Of a stretch of 49,336 nt of DNA, positions 33,494-41,214 are shown in pieces. The position numbers and the translations under genes are program-made. This DNA is from Denitrobacterium sp024691475 (GTDB taxonomy: Bacteria; Actinomycetota; Coriobacteriia; Coriobacteriales; Eggerthellaceae), in assembly GCA_024691475.1 (NCBI GenBank), contig JAILNP010000034.1, positions 1-49,336 on the forward strand, read 5' to 3'. Below the pieces are notes generated by a model. That model made no database searches, was not told the DNA's origin, and worked only from the letters and a program-made list of their open reading frames with translations. The stretch's first letter is position 1; the number at the start of each line of letters is the position of its first letter.

Positions 33494-35896
33494 ATGCGCA
33501 CTGCGCAGGTAGTCCTCGACATACCAACTCAGGCGCTCGATAGCGCTTACACCTACATCGCACCCGATCATCTGGATGATTTCCAGGTCGGGTGCTCTGT
33601 TCTGGTGCCGTTTGGCGGTCGGCAGGCCGTTGGCTTCGTTATGCGCGTGAGCGAATATGCGGAAGACGACCTTGCTTCGCTCGAGGCCGATGCTGGTTGC
33701 AAGGCGTCAAAGCTTAAGCCCATTGCATCCGTCCTCAGCAAGCCCTTCTTCGATGAGAACGGCGCCGCATGTGCGGAATTCCTTGCCAATCGCTATGTCG
33801 CACCGCTTTCCAGCTGCGTTCGTCTGTTCACGCCGCCCGGTGGCGTTCCTCGCATGGTGCGAGGTGCTCATGGCTGGCGCTTGGAGCAGCCTACGGTTGG
33901 AGAGGTCGATGATCGTTGGGTGCGGCTTCTGCCGGCAGCGGCTGAATTTACCCCACGCAAGGGAGCGGTCAAGCAAGAGGCCATTCTTCGGGCGCTTTCC
34001 GCGGGCGAGTTGCGCGCTGCCGAGCTCACTGCGGAATACGGATCGGTTTCGAGCGTTCTGAAGTCCCTTGAGAAACGGGGCGTGCTTGCGGTGGAATCGC
34101 GTCGTCGCATGCGTGGCATGGAGCGCGTTGACGGCGCGGCCGCGCAGATGGATTATCGTTCTGTTGCCTTCGAGCCTACTGCCAAACCGAAGCTTACCGA
34201 GGGGCAAGAACGCGCGCTTGTCGAAATCGAGCAGGCTTACAATGCCCATTGCGGGCGCGTTGTGCTCGTGGATGGCGTTACGGGCTCGGGAAAGACGGAA
34301 GTCTACCTGCAGGCCATTGAGCGGGTTATCAAGGCGGGTCAGACGGCTATCGTCCTCGTGCCTGAGATTTCCCTTACGCCGCAGACGGTTGCTCGCTTCA
34401 GGGGCAGGTTCGGCGATATGGTCGCCGTGCTCCATTCGCGCATGAGCGTGGGGGAGCGCTACGACCAGTGGGATTTCATTCGCTCGGGCGATGCGCGCGT
34501 CGTCGTGGGCGCCCGTAGTGCGCTCTTCTCTCCGCTTGCGAATCTTGGCCTCATCGTCATCGACGAGGAGCACGAAGGTTCGTATAAGCAAGACCAGGCC
34601 CCGCGCTACGTCTCGCGTGACGTAGCTGCGTGGATGGCCCAGCATGTGGGCGGTGCGCTCGTTTTGGGTAGTGCCACGCCTTCCATCGAAACGCTCCATC
34701 GCGTCCATTTCGATGAAGCGTGGTCTTGCGTCGAGCTTCCTGAACGCGCGAACGGCAAGCCCATGCCGCGCGTCGATGTCGTGGACATGGCGAATGAATT
34801 TGGCAGCGGCAGCCGTTCCATGTTCTCTCGCAAATTGCAGAACGCCCTGAAGGAGACCGTAGACCAAGGTCGCAAGGCCGTTCTCATGCTCAACCAGCGT
34901 GGTTTCGCCTCGTTTCTGCTTTGTCGCGAATGCGGGTTCGTGCCCACGTGCCCCAGCTGCTCTACGTCGCTTACCTACCATGAGCGCGGCTCTTCCCTGG
35001 TGTGCCATCATTGCGGCTACACCATGGCGGCACCAGCGCTGTGCCCCGAATGCGGTAGCCCCTACTTGAAGAAGTTTGGCGCGGGCACGCAGCGCGTGGA
35101 AGCCGAGCTACGGGGAACAATCGAGGCGTTTGGATCCCGCTACCACGTCACGTGCTCTTCCGATGCGGAAGCGTCTTCGCTCATGACCATTTCCGAAGAT
35201 GACATCGTCGTCGACCTCATTCGCATGGACGCCGATACGACGTCGCGCAAGGGCGCTCATCGTGCGTTACTCGAGCGCTTCGCGTCGGCCGATGCCGCCG
35301 TTCTGCTGGGTACCCAGATGATTGCAAAGGGGCTCGACTTCGACGACGTGACGCTTGTGGGCGTCATCAATGCCGATACGCAGTTGCGCCTTCCCGATTT
35401 TCGTTCGGGGGAGCGCACGTTCGACTTGATTCAGCAGGTTGCGGGGCGTGCGGGTCGCGCCGATTTGCCGGGCCGCGTCATCGTGCAAACGTATAACGCG
35501 TCGTCTGCTGCCATACGCGCCGCTGCCCGTTACGACCGCGCAGCATTCCTGAAGGACGAGCTCCCCAAGCGAAAGGCCCTGCAATATCCTCCGTACGTGC
35601 GCTTGGCCGACGTGCGCATTTGGGGCAAGAACGAAGGGGAAGTGCGCGATCACGCCATTCAACTGTACGAGCAGCTACGCGACCAGCTATCGAAGGTAGC
35701 CGTGGGCGATTGGCTCATGTTGCCTCCGGTGCCATGCGTGCTTTCGCGTTTGCGTGGCAACTATCGCTACCACATTAGCGTGAAGGCGCCGCTTGGGTCC
35801 GATATCGCCACGGTGCTGGCTCCTGTCTTTCGCGCTCGCAAGGCCCAGAGCACGGTGAGCGTCGCGATTGACGTGGACCCTCAGTCGCTGCTCTAG
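33494..35896 (+). CDS. priA: Primosomal protein N' (PriA helicase)
   Basis: An 800-residue replication-restart helicase that reloads the replisome at stalled forks. N-terminal DNA-binding domains are followed by Walker A DGVTGSGKTEVYL, the DEEH box (LIVIDEEHEGSYKQ), SATPSIET and a zinc-binding module with paired cysteines (CRECGFVPTCPSC and CHHCGYTMAAPALCPEC). The second motor contains GTQMIAKGLDF and QVAGRAGRADLPG. All motor motifs are intact, so it should be an active helicase. The ATG lies three bases after the metK stop. Its TAG overlaps the stop of the convergent LysR gene in the four bases CTAG. Confidence 0.96.
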   Translation: MRTAQVVLDIPTQALDSAYTYIAPDHLDDFQVGCSVLVPFGGRQAVGFVMRVSEYAEDDLASLEADAGCKASKLKPIASVLSKPFFDENGAACAEFLANRYVAPLSSCVRLFTPPGGVPRMVRGAHGWRLEQPTVGEVDDRWVRLLPAAAEFTPRKGAVKQEAILRALSAGELRAAELTAEYGSVSSVLKSLEKRGVLAVESRRRMRGMERVDGAAAQMDYRSVAFEPTAKPKLTEGQERALVEIEQAYNAHCGRVVLVDGVTGSGKTEVYLQAIERVIKAGQTAIVLVPEISLTPQTVARFRGRFGDMVAVLHSRMSVGERYDQWDFIRSGDARVVVGARSALFSPLANLGLIVIDEEHEGSYKQDQAPRYVSRDVAAWMAQHVGGALVLGSATPSIETLHRVHFDEAWSCVELPERANGKPMPRVDVVDMANEFGSGSRSMFSRKLQNALKETVDQGRKAVLMLNQRGFASFLLCRECGFVPTCPSCSTSLTYHERGSSLVCHHCGYTMAAPALCPECGSPYLKKFGAGTQRVEAELRGTIEAFGSRYHVTCSSDAEASSLMTISEDDIVVDLIRMDADTTSRKGAHRALLERFASADAAVLLGTQMIAKGLDFDDVTLVGVINADTQLRLPDFRSGERTFDLIQQVAGRAGRADLPGRVIVQTYNASSAAIRAAARYDRAAFLKDELPKRKALQYPPYVRLADVRIWGKNEGEVRDHAIQLYEQLRDQLSKVAVGDWLMLPPVPCVLSRLRGNYRYHISVKAPLGSDIATVLAPVFRARKAQSTVSVAIDVDPQSLL

Positions 35897-36819
35897 CTTA
35901 CGTAGCTCGTTACGTCGGGGCAGGCGGCGATGAGCTTCTTCAGGTTCGCTATATACGAGTGGAGCAGCCAGCCCGTATCTCGGCCCTGGTGGATTACGTA
36001 GCCTACCTTCATGGTCTCCTTTGTTTCCAGCGGGATGCTCGCAATGCCCGTGTACATTTCGCTGGAAAGCAGGCCCGTTGAAATGGTGTAGCCGTTGCAG
36101 CTTGCAAGCAGGTTCGCGAGCGTTCCGCGGTCGGTGATGCGCACGTTCTTCGCGTGGGGCAGGTAGGCGAAGGGTTCCTCGGAATAGTAGAAGGAGTTTC
36201 GCTCGTCCTGCAAGAACGAATACCGCGGATACTCAGCCAGGTCGCCAGGCTGAATCGTCTTCCGTTTCGCTAACGGGTGATGCTCTCCCACGAACACGTG
36301 CACGGGTGCCTCAAAGAGTGGGTAGAACATGAGATGCGCGTCATCGAACGCCTTCCAGAGCACGCGCTGATTGTAGTTATCGGTGTATAGGATACCGATT
36401 TCGCTGCGGAACTCCTTCACGTCCTCGATGATCTGCAAGGTGCCCGTCTCGCGGAGGACGAACTCGTATTCGTCGCCACCGCATTCTTCCAGCGTGCGTA
36501 CGAATGCTTCCACGGAAAACGAGTAATGCTGCGTGGATACCGCCAAACGGGCCTGGTCGGAATCGTCGTGGCTATAGCGTGCTTCCAGCAGGTCTGCTTG
36601 TGTGATTACCTGTCGTGCGTAGCCTAAAAGCTCGGTGCCCTCGTTGGTGAGCGTAACCCCGCGATTGCTGCGACGAAAGATGGAAATGCCCAGTTCGCTT
36701 TCAAGGTCCTTGATGGCAGTGGATAGGTTGCTCTGCGACGAATAGAGCCGCGTGGCCGCGGCGTTGATGGAGCCGTATTCTGCTACGGCCAGTATGTAAC
36801 GCAGTTGCTGCAGCGTCAT
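35893..36819 (-). CDS. LysR-type transcriptional regulator
   Basis: 308 residues. The N-terminal winged helix (MTLQQLRYILAVAEYGSI, AAATRLYSSQSNLSTAIKDL, FRRSNRGVTLTNEG) is followed by a linker helix and the two-lobed effector domain (about 90-300). The start at 36819 is set by aaggag seven bases upstream. It is divergent from a CoA-ligase and oxidoreductase operon. The shared 200-base gap contains a LysR-type box, so it probably controls that operon and itself. Its effector half resembles the HTH-less protein at 38390-39043 segment by segment (STQHYSFSVEAF against SGQHYLFSVQAF; CNGYTISTGLL against VNGYTITSGIL). Its ligand is probably an acid or CoA ester handled by the operon (inference). Confidence 0.93.
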   Translation of the reverse strand: MTLQQLRYILAVAEYGSINAAATRLYSSQSNLSTAIKDLESELGISIFRRSNRGVTLTNEGTELLGYARQVITQADLLEARYSHDDSDQARLAVSTQHYSFSVEAFVRTLEECGGDEYEFVLRETGTLQIIEDVKEFRSEIGILYTDNYNQRVLWKAFDDAHLMFYPLFEAPVHVFVGEHHPLAKRKTIQPGDLAEYPRYSFLQDERNSFYYSEEPFAYLPHAKNVRITDRGTLANLLASCNGYTISTGLLSSEMYTGIASIPLETKETMKVGYVIHQGRDTGWLLHSYIANLKKLIAACPDVTSYVS

Positions 36820-36880
36820 CTTCGCTCTCCTTTGGGCGTGAATCGCTTTGTTAGAAGTGTAACCGCTCAAAGGTGTTTTT

Positions 36881-36901
36881 GCTATCTATAATAGTGATAG
36901 C
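36881..36901. promoter_or_regulatory. LysR-type box overlapping a TATAAT element
   Basis: GCTATC-N9-GATAGC is a perfect inverted repeat with the T-N11-A geometry of LysR regulators (inner ATC-N9-GAT). The nine-base centre contains TATAAT (36887-36892), a likely -10 hexamer. No good -35 is present, as expected for an activator-dependent or ligand-switched promoter. Confidence 0.7.
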
Positions 36902-36924
36902 GAGAACTCGCTTATACCCAATAC

Positions 36925-36933
36925 GCTATCTAT
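36925..36933 (+). repeat. Second GCTATCTAT half-site
   Basis: An exact copy of the nine bases at 36881-36889, 44 bases downstream (about four helical turns). It could be the second, ligand-dependent contact of a LysR tetramer. Confidence 0.5.
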
Positions 36934-37019
36934 TGCATCGGCATTTAACTCATGAAATCATTCATATACGTCAGACAAAACGCTTTGGCGTGTTATGCAA
37001 TATCGATAAGGAGCTAGGC

Positions 37020-38360
37020 ATGGCGAAAAAGAACATCCCGTACGATCAGAAATACTACGATCCCGAAATCGAGTGCATGCCGCGCCCCGAGCTTGAGAAG
37101 CTTCAGCTCGAGCGTCTTCAGGAAATGGTGAAGTACGCCTACGACAACACCGTGTACTACCATCGTAGCTTCGACGAGGCCGGCGTTGCCCCCGAGGACA
37201 TCAAGACGCTTAGCGACATTCAGAAGCTTCCCTTCATCAACAAGCAGACGGAGCGCGATACACAGCATGTTGGCACCTTCTTCGGCGAGATGTGCTCCGT
37301 TCCCGAAGACGACGTCGTCTTCATGGCCACTTCCTCTGGCTCCACGGGCGTTCCCACGGTAAGCCCCTTCACGCAGGAGGACTTCGACCTGTGGCAGGAC
37401 ACCGAGGCTCGTCTGTTCTGGCAGGCTGGTATGCGTCCGAACGACCGTTACGTTCATGGCCTGAACTTCGCCCTGTACGTTGGCGGCCCCGACGTAATCG
37501 GCGCTCAGCGCCTGGGCGCTACGGCCATCTGGGTTGGTGCTGTTCCCAGCGATCGTCTCATGTTCGTGCTTCAGCATTATCAGCCAACCGTCATCTGGAC
37601 GAGCCCCTCGTACGCATGGGCCCTGGGCGAGAAGGCCAAGGCCAAGGGCCTCGACCCCAAGAAGGACTTCAGCATCCACACCATCATCGTTGCAGGCGAG
37701 CCCGGCGGCTCCATCAAGAGCACGCGCGAGGCCATCGAGGAGATGTGGGGCGCGAAGGTCGTCGACTTCTTCGGCCTGTCCGACATCTACGGTGCGTGCG
37801 CTGCCATGTGCGAGGCCAAGGATGGCCTGCACATCGTGGAAGATCAGATCCTGGTTGAGACGGTGGACCCCGTCACGGGCGAAGTGCTTGCCCCGGGCAG
37901 CAAGGGCGAACTGGTGTACACCACGCTCATGAAGAAGGCTCGTCCCATGATTCGCTTCCGTACGGGCGACATTGGCTACGTGAGCACCGAAAAATGCGAA
38001 TGCGGTCGTACCCATGCTCGCATTCACGTTACCGGTCGCAAGGACGAGATGTTTATCGTTGGCGCCGTGAACGTGTTCCCCTCCGACGTAGAGTATGTTG
38101 TGCGTGCCGAACGTGGTCTCACCGGCGAATACTCAATTCGCGTTTACAATGAGAACTACACCACGCGTTACGAGGTTTCCGTCGAGCGCGCGCAGGGCTC
38201 CGATGAGGCATACGATGCCGTTTCGAAGCGCGTCGAGCAGGCACTGAAGGCCCACACGGGCGTGCGTCCCGCAAAGGTCATCGTGTTCGACGCCGGCAAG
38301 CTGGGCGTTTCGAGCGAGCATAAGGCTTCGCGCTTCATCGACGAACGTGAAAACAACTAA
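37020..38360 (+). CDS. PaaK-type (phenylacetate-CoA ligase family) AMP-forming acyl/aryl-CoA ligase
   Basis: A 446-residue ligase activating a carboxylic acid to its CoA thioester through an acyl-adenylate. The adenylate-forming P-loop is MATSSGSTGVPTVSPFTQ. VAGEPGGSIKS, FFGLSDIYG and MIRFRTGDIGYV are the A4-A8-type motifs, and VTGRKDEMFIVGAVNVFPSDVE marks the C-terminal lid. The compact length is typical of PaaK. The ATG at 37020 has aaggag upstream; the frame is open further 5' but overlaps the LysR-box region. It is the first gene of an operon with an HTH-less LysR domain and a four-subunit 2-oxoacid oxidoreductase. Substrates could be phenylacetate, indoleacetate or a branched-chain acid; sequence alone does not decide. 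Confidence 0.9.
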   Translation: MAKKNIPYDQKYYDPEIECMPRPELEKLQLERLQEMVKYAYDNTVYYHRSFDEAGVAPEDIKTLSDIQKLPFINKQTERDTQHVGTFFGEMCSVPEDDVVFMATSSGSTGVPTVSPFTQEDFDLWQDTEARLFWQAGMRPNDRYVHGLNFALYVGGPDVIGAQRLGATAIWVGAVPSDRLMFVLQHYQPTVIWTSPSYAWALGEKAKAKGLDPKKDFSIHTIIVAGEPGGSIKSTREAIEEMWGAKVVDFFGLSDIYGACAAMCEAKDGLHIVEDQILVETVDPVTGEVLAPGSKGELVYTTLMKKARPMIRFRTGDIGYVSTEKCECGRTHARIHVTGRKDEMFIVGAVNVFPSDVEYVVRAERGLTGEYSIRVYNENYTTRYEVSVERAQGSDEAYDAVSKRVEQALKAHTGVRPAKVIVFDAGKLGVSSEHKASRFIDERENN

Positions 38361-38389
38361 TGGGTTGAACGAAGGATCAGGGAGTTATC

Positions 38390-39043
38390 ATGGCTAAGAA
38401 ATTCACTGTATCGGGTCAGCATTATCTATTCAGCGTTCAGGCGTTTGCCCATACCGTGCTTGCAGGTGGCGGTGTCGAGTATTCGTATGCGTTCCGCAAT
38501 GGCACTACGCGTAGCGTCATTGAGGATGTCTACAGCGGCCGTAGCCATTTGGGCGTCATCTTCGAGACTACCGAGAACGCCGATGAGCTGAATCATACGC
38601 TGGAGGAATCTGGCTTGGAGTTTACGCCCATCATCAGCAGCAAGCCTTACGTGGCGCTTCCGGCTAGCCATCCGCTTTCCAACGCGGCAAGCCTGCGCAT
38701 CGAAGATCTGGAAGATTATCCCTATGTGTACTTCGAGCAGGAAAAGGGCGATTCCTACGCGTTCTACGAGGAGGCTCTGGCCAACGTGCCGCGAACCAAG
38801 CGCATCGCCACTACCGATCGCGCTAGCCTCACCGAGCTCATTTGCGCGGTGAATGGCTACACTATCACGAGTGGCATCCTGGTGGGTATTACCGACGGCA
38901 GCCTGCTGCAGACGCTGCCGCTCGAGACCGACGTTACGTTGAAGCTCGGCTACATTGCGCGCAGGGGCGAGCAGATCGAGGGCCTCAGCAAGGTGTTCGT
39001 CGATAGCCTTACGAAGAACCTCTCCCGTTACGTGCAGTTCTAA
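38390..39043 (+). CDS. Free-standing LysR effector-binding domain lacking the DNA-binding domain
   Basis: 217 residues covering only the periplasmic-binding-protein-like effector part of a LysR regulator. It starts at the first strand (AKKFTVSGQHYLFSVQAF) and ends after the last helix. There is no winged-helix sequence upstream in any frame; the region before it is the 29-base gap after the CoA ligase. Its own ribosome site (gggag, six bases from ATG) shows a deliberate start, not a broken regulator. Paralogy with the divergent LysR protein is plain along the whole length (IEDVYSGRSHLGVIF against IEDVKEFRSEIGILY; LPLETDVTLKLGYI against IPLETKETMKVGYV). There is no signal peptide or membrane helix, so it is cytoplasmic. 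Possible roles are co-sensor, ligand sink or heterodimer partner. Confidence 0.88.
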   Translation: MAKKFTVSGQHYLFSVQAFAHTVLAGGGVEYSYAFRNGTTRSVIEDVYSGRSHLGVIFETTENADELNHTLEESGLEFTPIISSKPYVALPASHPLSNAASLRIEDLEDYPYVYFEQEKGDSYAFYEEALANVPRTKRIATTDRASLTELICAVNGYTITSGILVGITDGSLLQTLPLETDVTLKLGYIARRGEQIEGLSKVFVDSLTKNLSRYVQF

Positions 39044-39074
39044 ATTCGAACGTTTCCGTTAACGCATGCACCTG

Positions 39075-39107
39075 GGCGGCGCCGGTATTCATCGGCGCCG
39101 CCTCTTT
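39075..39107 (+). terminator. GC-rich hairpin inside the CoA-ligase / oxidoreductase operon
   Basis: Perfect 10-bp arms 39075-39084 and 39093-39102 (ggcggcgccg / cggcgccgcc) with an eight-base loop, followed by the weak tail TCTTTGG. It could be a partial terminator or a processing/stability element setting the ratio of regulators to oxidoreductase. Confidence 0.55.
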
Positions 39108-39144
39108 GGCAATCTGGGGTTGACAGTTTCTGGAAGGAATCATA

Positions 39145-39678
39145 GTGATTGAAGTCATATGGCATGGAAGGGGCGGACAGGGTGCCTTCACTGCTGCGCG
39201 CTTGCTTGCCGCGGGGTATAGTGCTCCCGATGGCAAACACGCGCTTGCCTTTCCCTCGTTCGGTCCCGAACGACGTGGCGCTCCCATGCGTGCGTTCACG
39301 AAACTTGACGATGCTCCCATTGGCGATAGGAGCGCATGCGCTCGGGCCGACATTGTGGTCTACCTCGACGACACGCTCTTCGACGAGGGCTGGGATGAGG
39401 AATTGAAGCCTGGTGGTTTCGCCCTGGTCAATAGCGTGCGTTCATTTGGCGATGCGCGCATCGTTACGGTTGATGCGGATGGGATATCCCAGAGGATACT
39501 CGGCCGCGTCATTCCCAATACGGCGCTGCTGGCTAAGCTAACCTGCCTGGTCGATGGGTTCGGCCGCGATGCGCTTGCCTGGTCGATTGAGCATTACATG
39601 CCCGCGAAGCTGCATGCGAAGAACCTTGCGGTTGTCGATGCCGTTTTGGCCGCGGGCGAAGACGGAGGTAACGCATAA
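39145..39678 (+). CDS. 2-oxoacid:ferredoxin oxidoreductase, gamma subunit
   Basis: A 177-residue subunit of the POR/VOR/KOR/IOR superfamily. It begins IEVIWHGRGGQGAFTAARLLA, the GRGGQG motif of the gamma domain that helps bind CoA. AFPSFGPERRGAPMRAFTKL then follows, with the conserved PERRG segment. Four-subunit enzymes of this type reversibly convert 2-oxoacid plus CoA to acyl-CoA plus CO2, reducing ferredoxin. GTG 39145 is the start, with ggaagga upstream. The stop overlaps the delta-subunit ATG by one base, so the four subunits are tightly coupled. Subunit order is gamma-delta-alpha-beta, as in many archaeal and bacterial VOR/POR operons. Confidence 0.93.
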   Translation: MIEVIWHGRGGQGAFTAARLLAAGYSAPDGKHALAFPSFGPERRGAPMRAFTKLDDAPIGDRSACARADIVVYLDDTLFDEGWDEELKPGGFALVNSVRSFGDARIVTVDADGISQRILGRVIPNTALLAKLTCLVDGFGRDALAWSIEHYMPAKLHAKNLAVVDAVLAAGEDGGNA

Positions 39679-40034
39679 TGGGCATTTCTTCAAAACAGGG
39701 CGGAATTGTCATTCCCACGCTTCGCCAATGGGAATGCGTACCTGCGCAATTCGACCGTTCGACATGCTTCGAGGCCGGTCATCTGGTGGAACGTAATGCC
39801 GGATGGCGTCAGCAGCGTCCGGTGATCAATGCCAATTCGTGCACGTCGTGCCTGCAATGCTATATGTACTGCCCCGATGGGGCGATTCGCAAGACCCATG
39901 CAGAAGAGGGGAGTGGCCAGCCTTCTCTCTTTGTCGACCTGGATTTCTGCAAAGGCTGCGGCATTTGCGTTACCGTGTGTCGTTTCGAGGCTCTTGCGAT
40001 GGTTTCCGAGAAAGGATGCGACGATGAGCGATAA
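39678..40034 (+). CDS. 2-oxoacid:ferredoxin oxidoreductase, delta (ferredoxin-like) subunit
   Basis: A 118-residue subunit with two [4Fe-4S] motifs, CTSCLQCYMYCPDG and CKGCGICVTVCRFEA, that carries electrons from the catalytic subunits to ferredoxin. The N-terminal 45 residues (IVIPTLRQWECVPAQFDRS...) lack cysteine ligands and match the linker that docks the delta subunit. ATG 39678 overlaps the gamma stop, and its own TAA overlaps the alpha-subunit start by 11 bases. Confidence 0.93.
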   Translation: MGISSKQGGIVIPTLRQWECVPAQFDRSTCFEAGHLVERNAGWRQQRPVINANSCTSCLQCYMYCPDGAIRKTHAEEGSGQPSLFVDLDFCKGCGICVTVCRFEALAMVSEKGCDDER

Positions 40035-41214
40035 GCGTTTCCTTTCGGGTGATGAGGCCTTCGCCGAGGGAGTGCGCCTTGCTCGGCCCCAGGTCATTTC
40101 CGCGTATCCCATTACGCCACAGACCGTTGTGGTCGAGCGCCTTTCCGAGATGGTGGAGCGTGGCGATCTGGTGGCGGAGTACCTGCATGTGGAAAGCGAG
40201 CATACCGCCCTTTCCGCGGCTATTGGCGCTGCTGCTACGGGTGCGCGCACGTTTACCGCTACGAGCAGTCAGGGCTTGCTCTACATGGCGGAATGCCTTA
40301 CGTATGCTGCCGGTGGTAGGTTTCCCATTGTCATGATGAATGCAAACAGGGCAACCTGTCTGCCTTGGAATATCTATGGCGATCAGCGTGATTCGCTGGG
40401 TTTGCTCGATCATGGCTGGATTCAAGTGTATGCGCGCGATGCCCAGGAAGCGCTCGACCTGGCACTTATGGCGTATCGAATCGCCGAAGACCCGCGTGTT
40501 GCTACGCCGGTTATGGTGAATCTCGACGGGTTTGCCCTTACTCATACATACGAGCAGGTGCATGTTCCCACGCAGGAAGCCGCTGATGCGTTCCTTCCGC
40601 CATACGCTACCGCGAATCGCTTCGATTTCGAACATCCCGTGAACATCGGGTATTCGGCGGGGCCTGCGTACAACCGCTACTACAAGTACCGCGCGCATGA
40701 GGACATGTGCGGCGCGCTTTCCGTGATAGACCAGGTGGAAGCTGAGTTTGCCGCTACGTTCGGCCGTACGTACACGGGCGCCATCGAACCGTACGCATGC
40801 GAGGATGCCGATTTCGTCTTGGTTACGCTGGGGACCATTTCCGGCCTCGCCGAAGAGGTGGTGCGCGAACTGAGGGCTGAAGGCGTGAAGGCCGGCTCTG
40901 TGCGCATTCGCTACATGAGGCCCTTTCCGTACGAGGCGCTATGCGAAGTGCTTTCGGGCGTGGCCTGCGTTGGCGTGCTTGAAAAGGATATTTCGTTTGG
41001 CGCCGAGGGCACGGTGTTCACGAACGTGAATTCCGCACTTCAGCGTGCAGGTATTTCTGTTCCAACGCGCAACTTCGTGGGTGGCCTGGGTGGTGACGAC
41101 ATCTCCCGCGAGGATATGCATGGTATCTTCGCAGGTCTGCAGAAGGTCGCCGAGGGTGGAGATGTTCCCCCGGTTACCTTCCTGCGCGTGGAAGATGAAG
41201 GGGAGGTGCTCTAA
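40024..41214 (+). CDS. 2-oxoacid:ferredoxin oxidoreductase, alpha subunit
   Basis: A 396-residue subunit. The family signature SAYPITPQTVVVERLSEM lies near residue 25, followed by EYLHVESEHTALSAAIGAAATGARTFTATSSQGLLYM, where the substrate- and thiamine-binding surface lies. The C-terminal half (DADFVLVTLGTISGLAEEVV, VRIRYMRPFPYEAL) is the CoA-proximal transketolase C-terminal-like domain. The ATG at 40024 has aaagga eight bases upstream; the frame is open further 5' but overlaps the delta subunit. Substrate class (pyruvate, branched-chain, aryl-pyruvate) cannot be fixed by eye. The linked CoA ligase favours an aryl- or branched-chain 2-oxoacid (inference). Confidence 0.93.
   Translation: MSDKRFLSGDEAFAEGVRLARPQVISAYPITPQTVVVERLSEMVERGDLVAEYLHVESEHTALSAAIGAAATGARTFTATSSQGLLYMAECLTYAAGGRFPIVMMNANRATCLPWNIYGDQRDSLGLLDHGWIQVYARDAQEALDLALMAYRIAEDPRVATPVMVNLDGFALTHTYEQVHVPTQEAADAFLPPYATANRFDFEHPVNIGYSAGPAYNRYYKYRAHEDMCGALSVIDQVEAEFAATFGRTYTGAIEPYACEDADFVLVTLGTISGLAEEVVRELRAEGVKAGSVRIRYMRPFPYEALCEVLSGVACVGVLEKDISFGAEGTVFTNVNSALQRAGISVPTRNFVGGLGGDDISREDMHGIFAGLQKVAEGGDVPPVTFLRVEDEGEVL

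Noticed and set aside
39120..39125. A perfect TTGACA before the oxidoreductase gamma subunit
   Set aside because: A matching -10 would fall inside the start codon region, and a ribosome site lies in between. It is probably chance.
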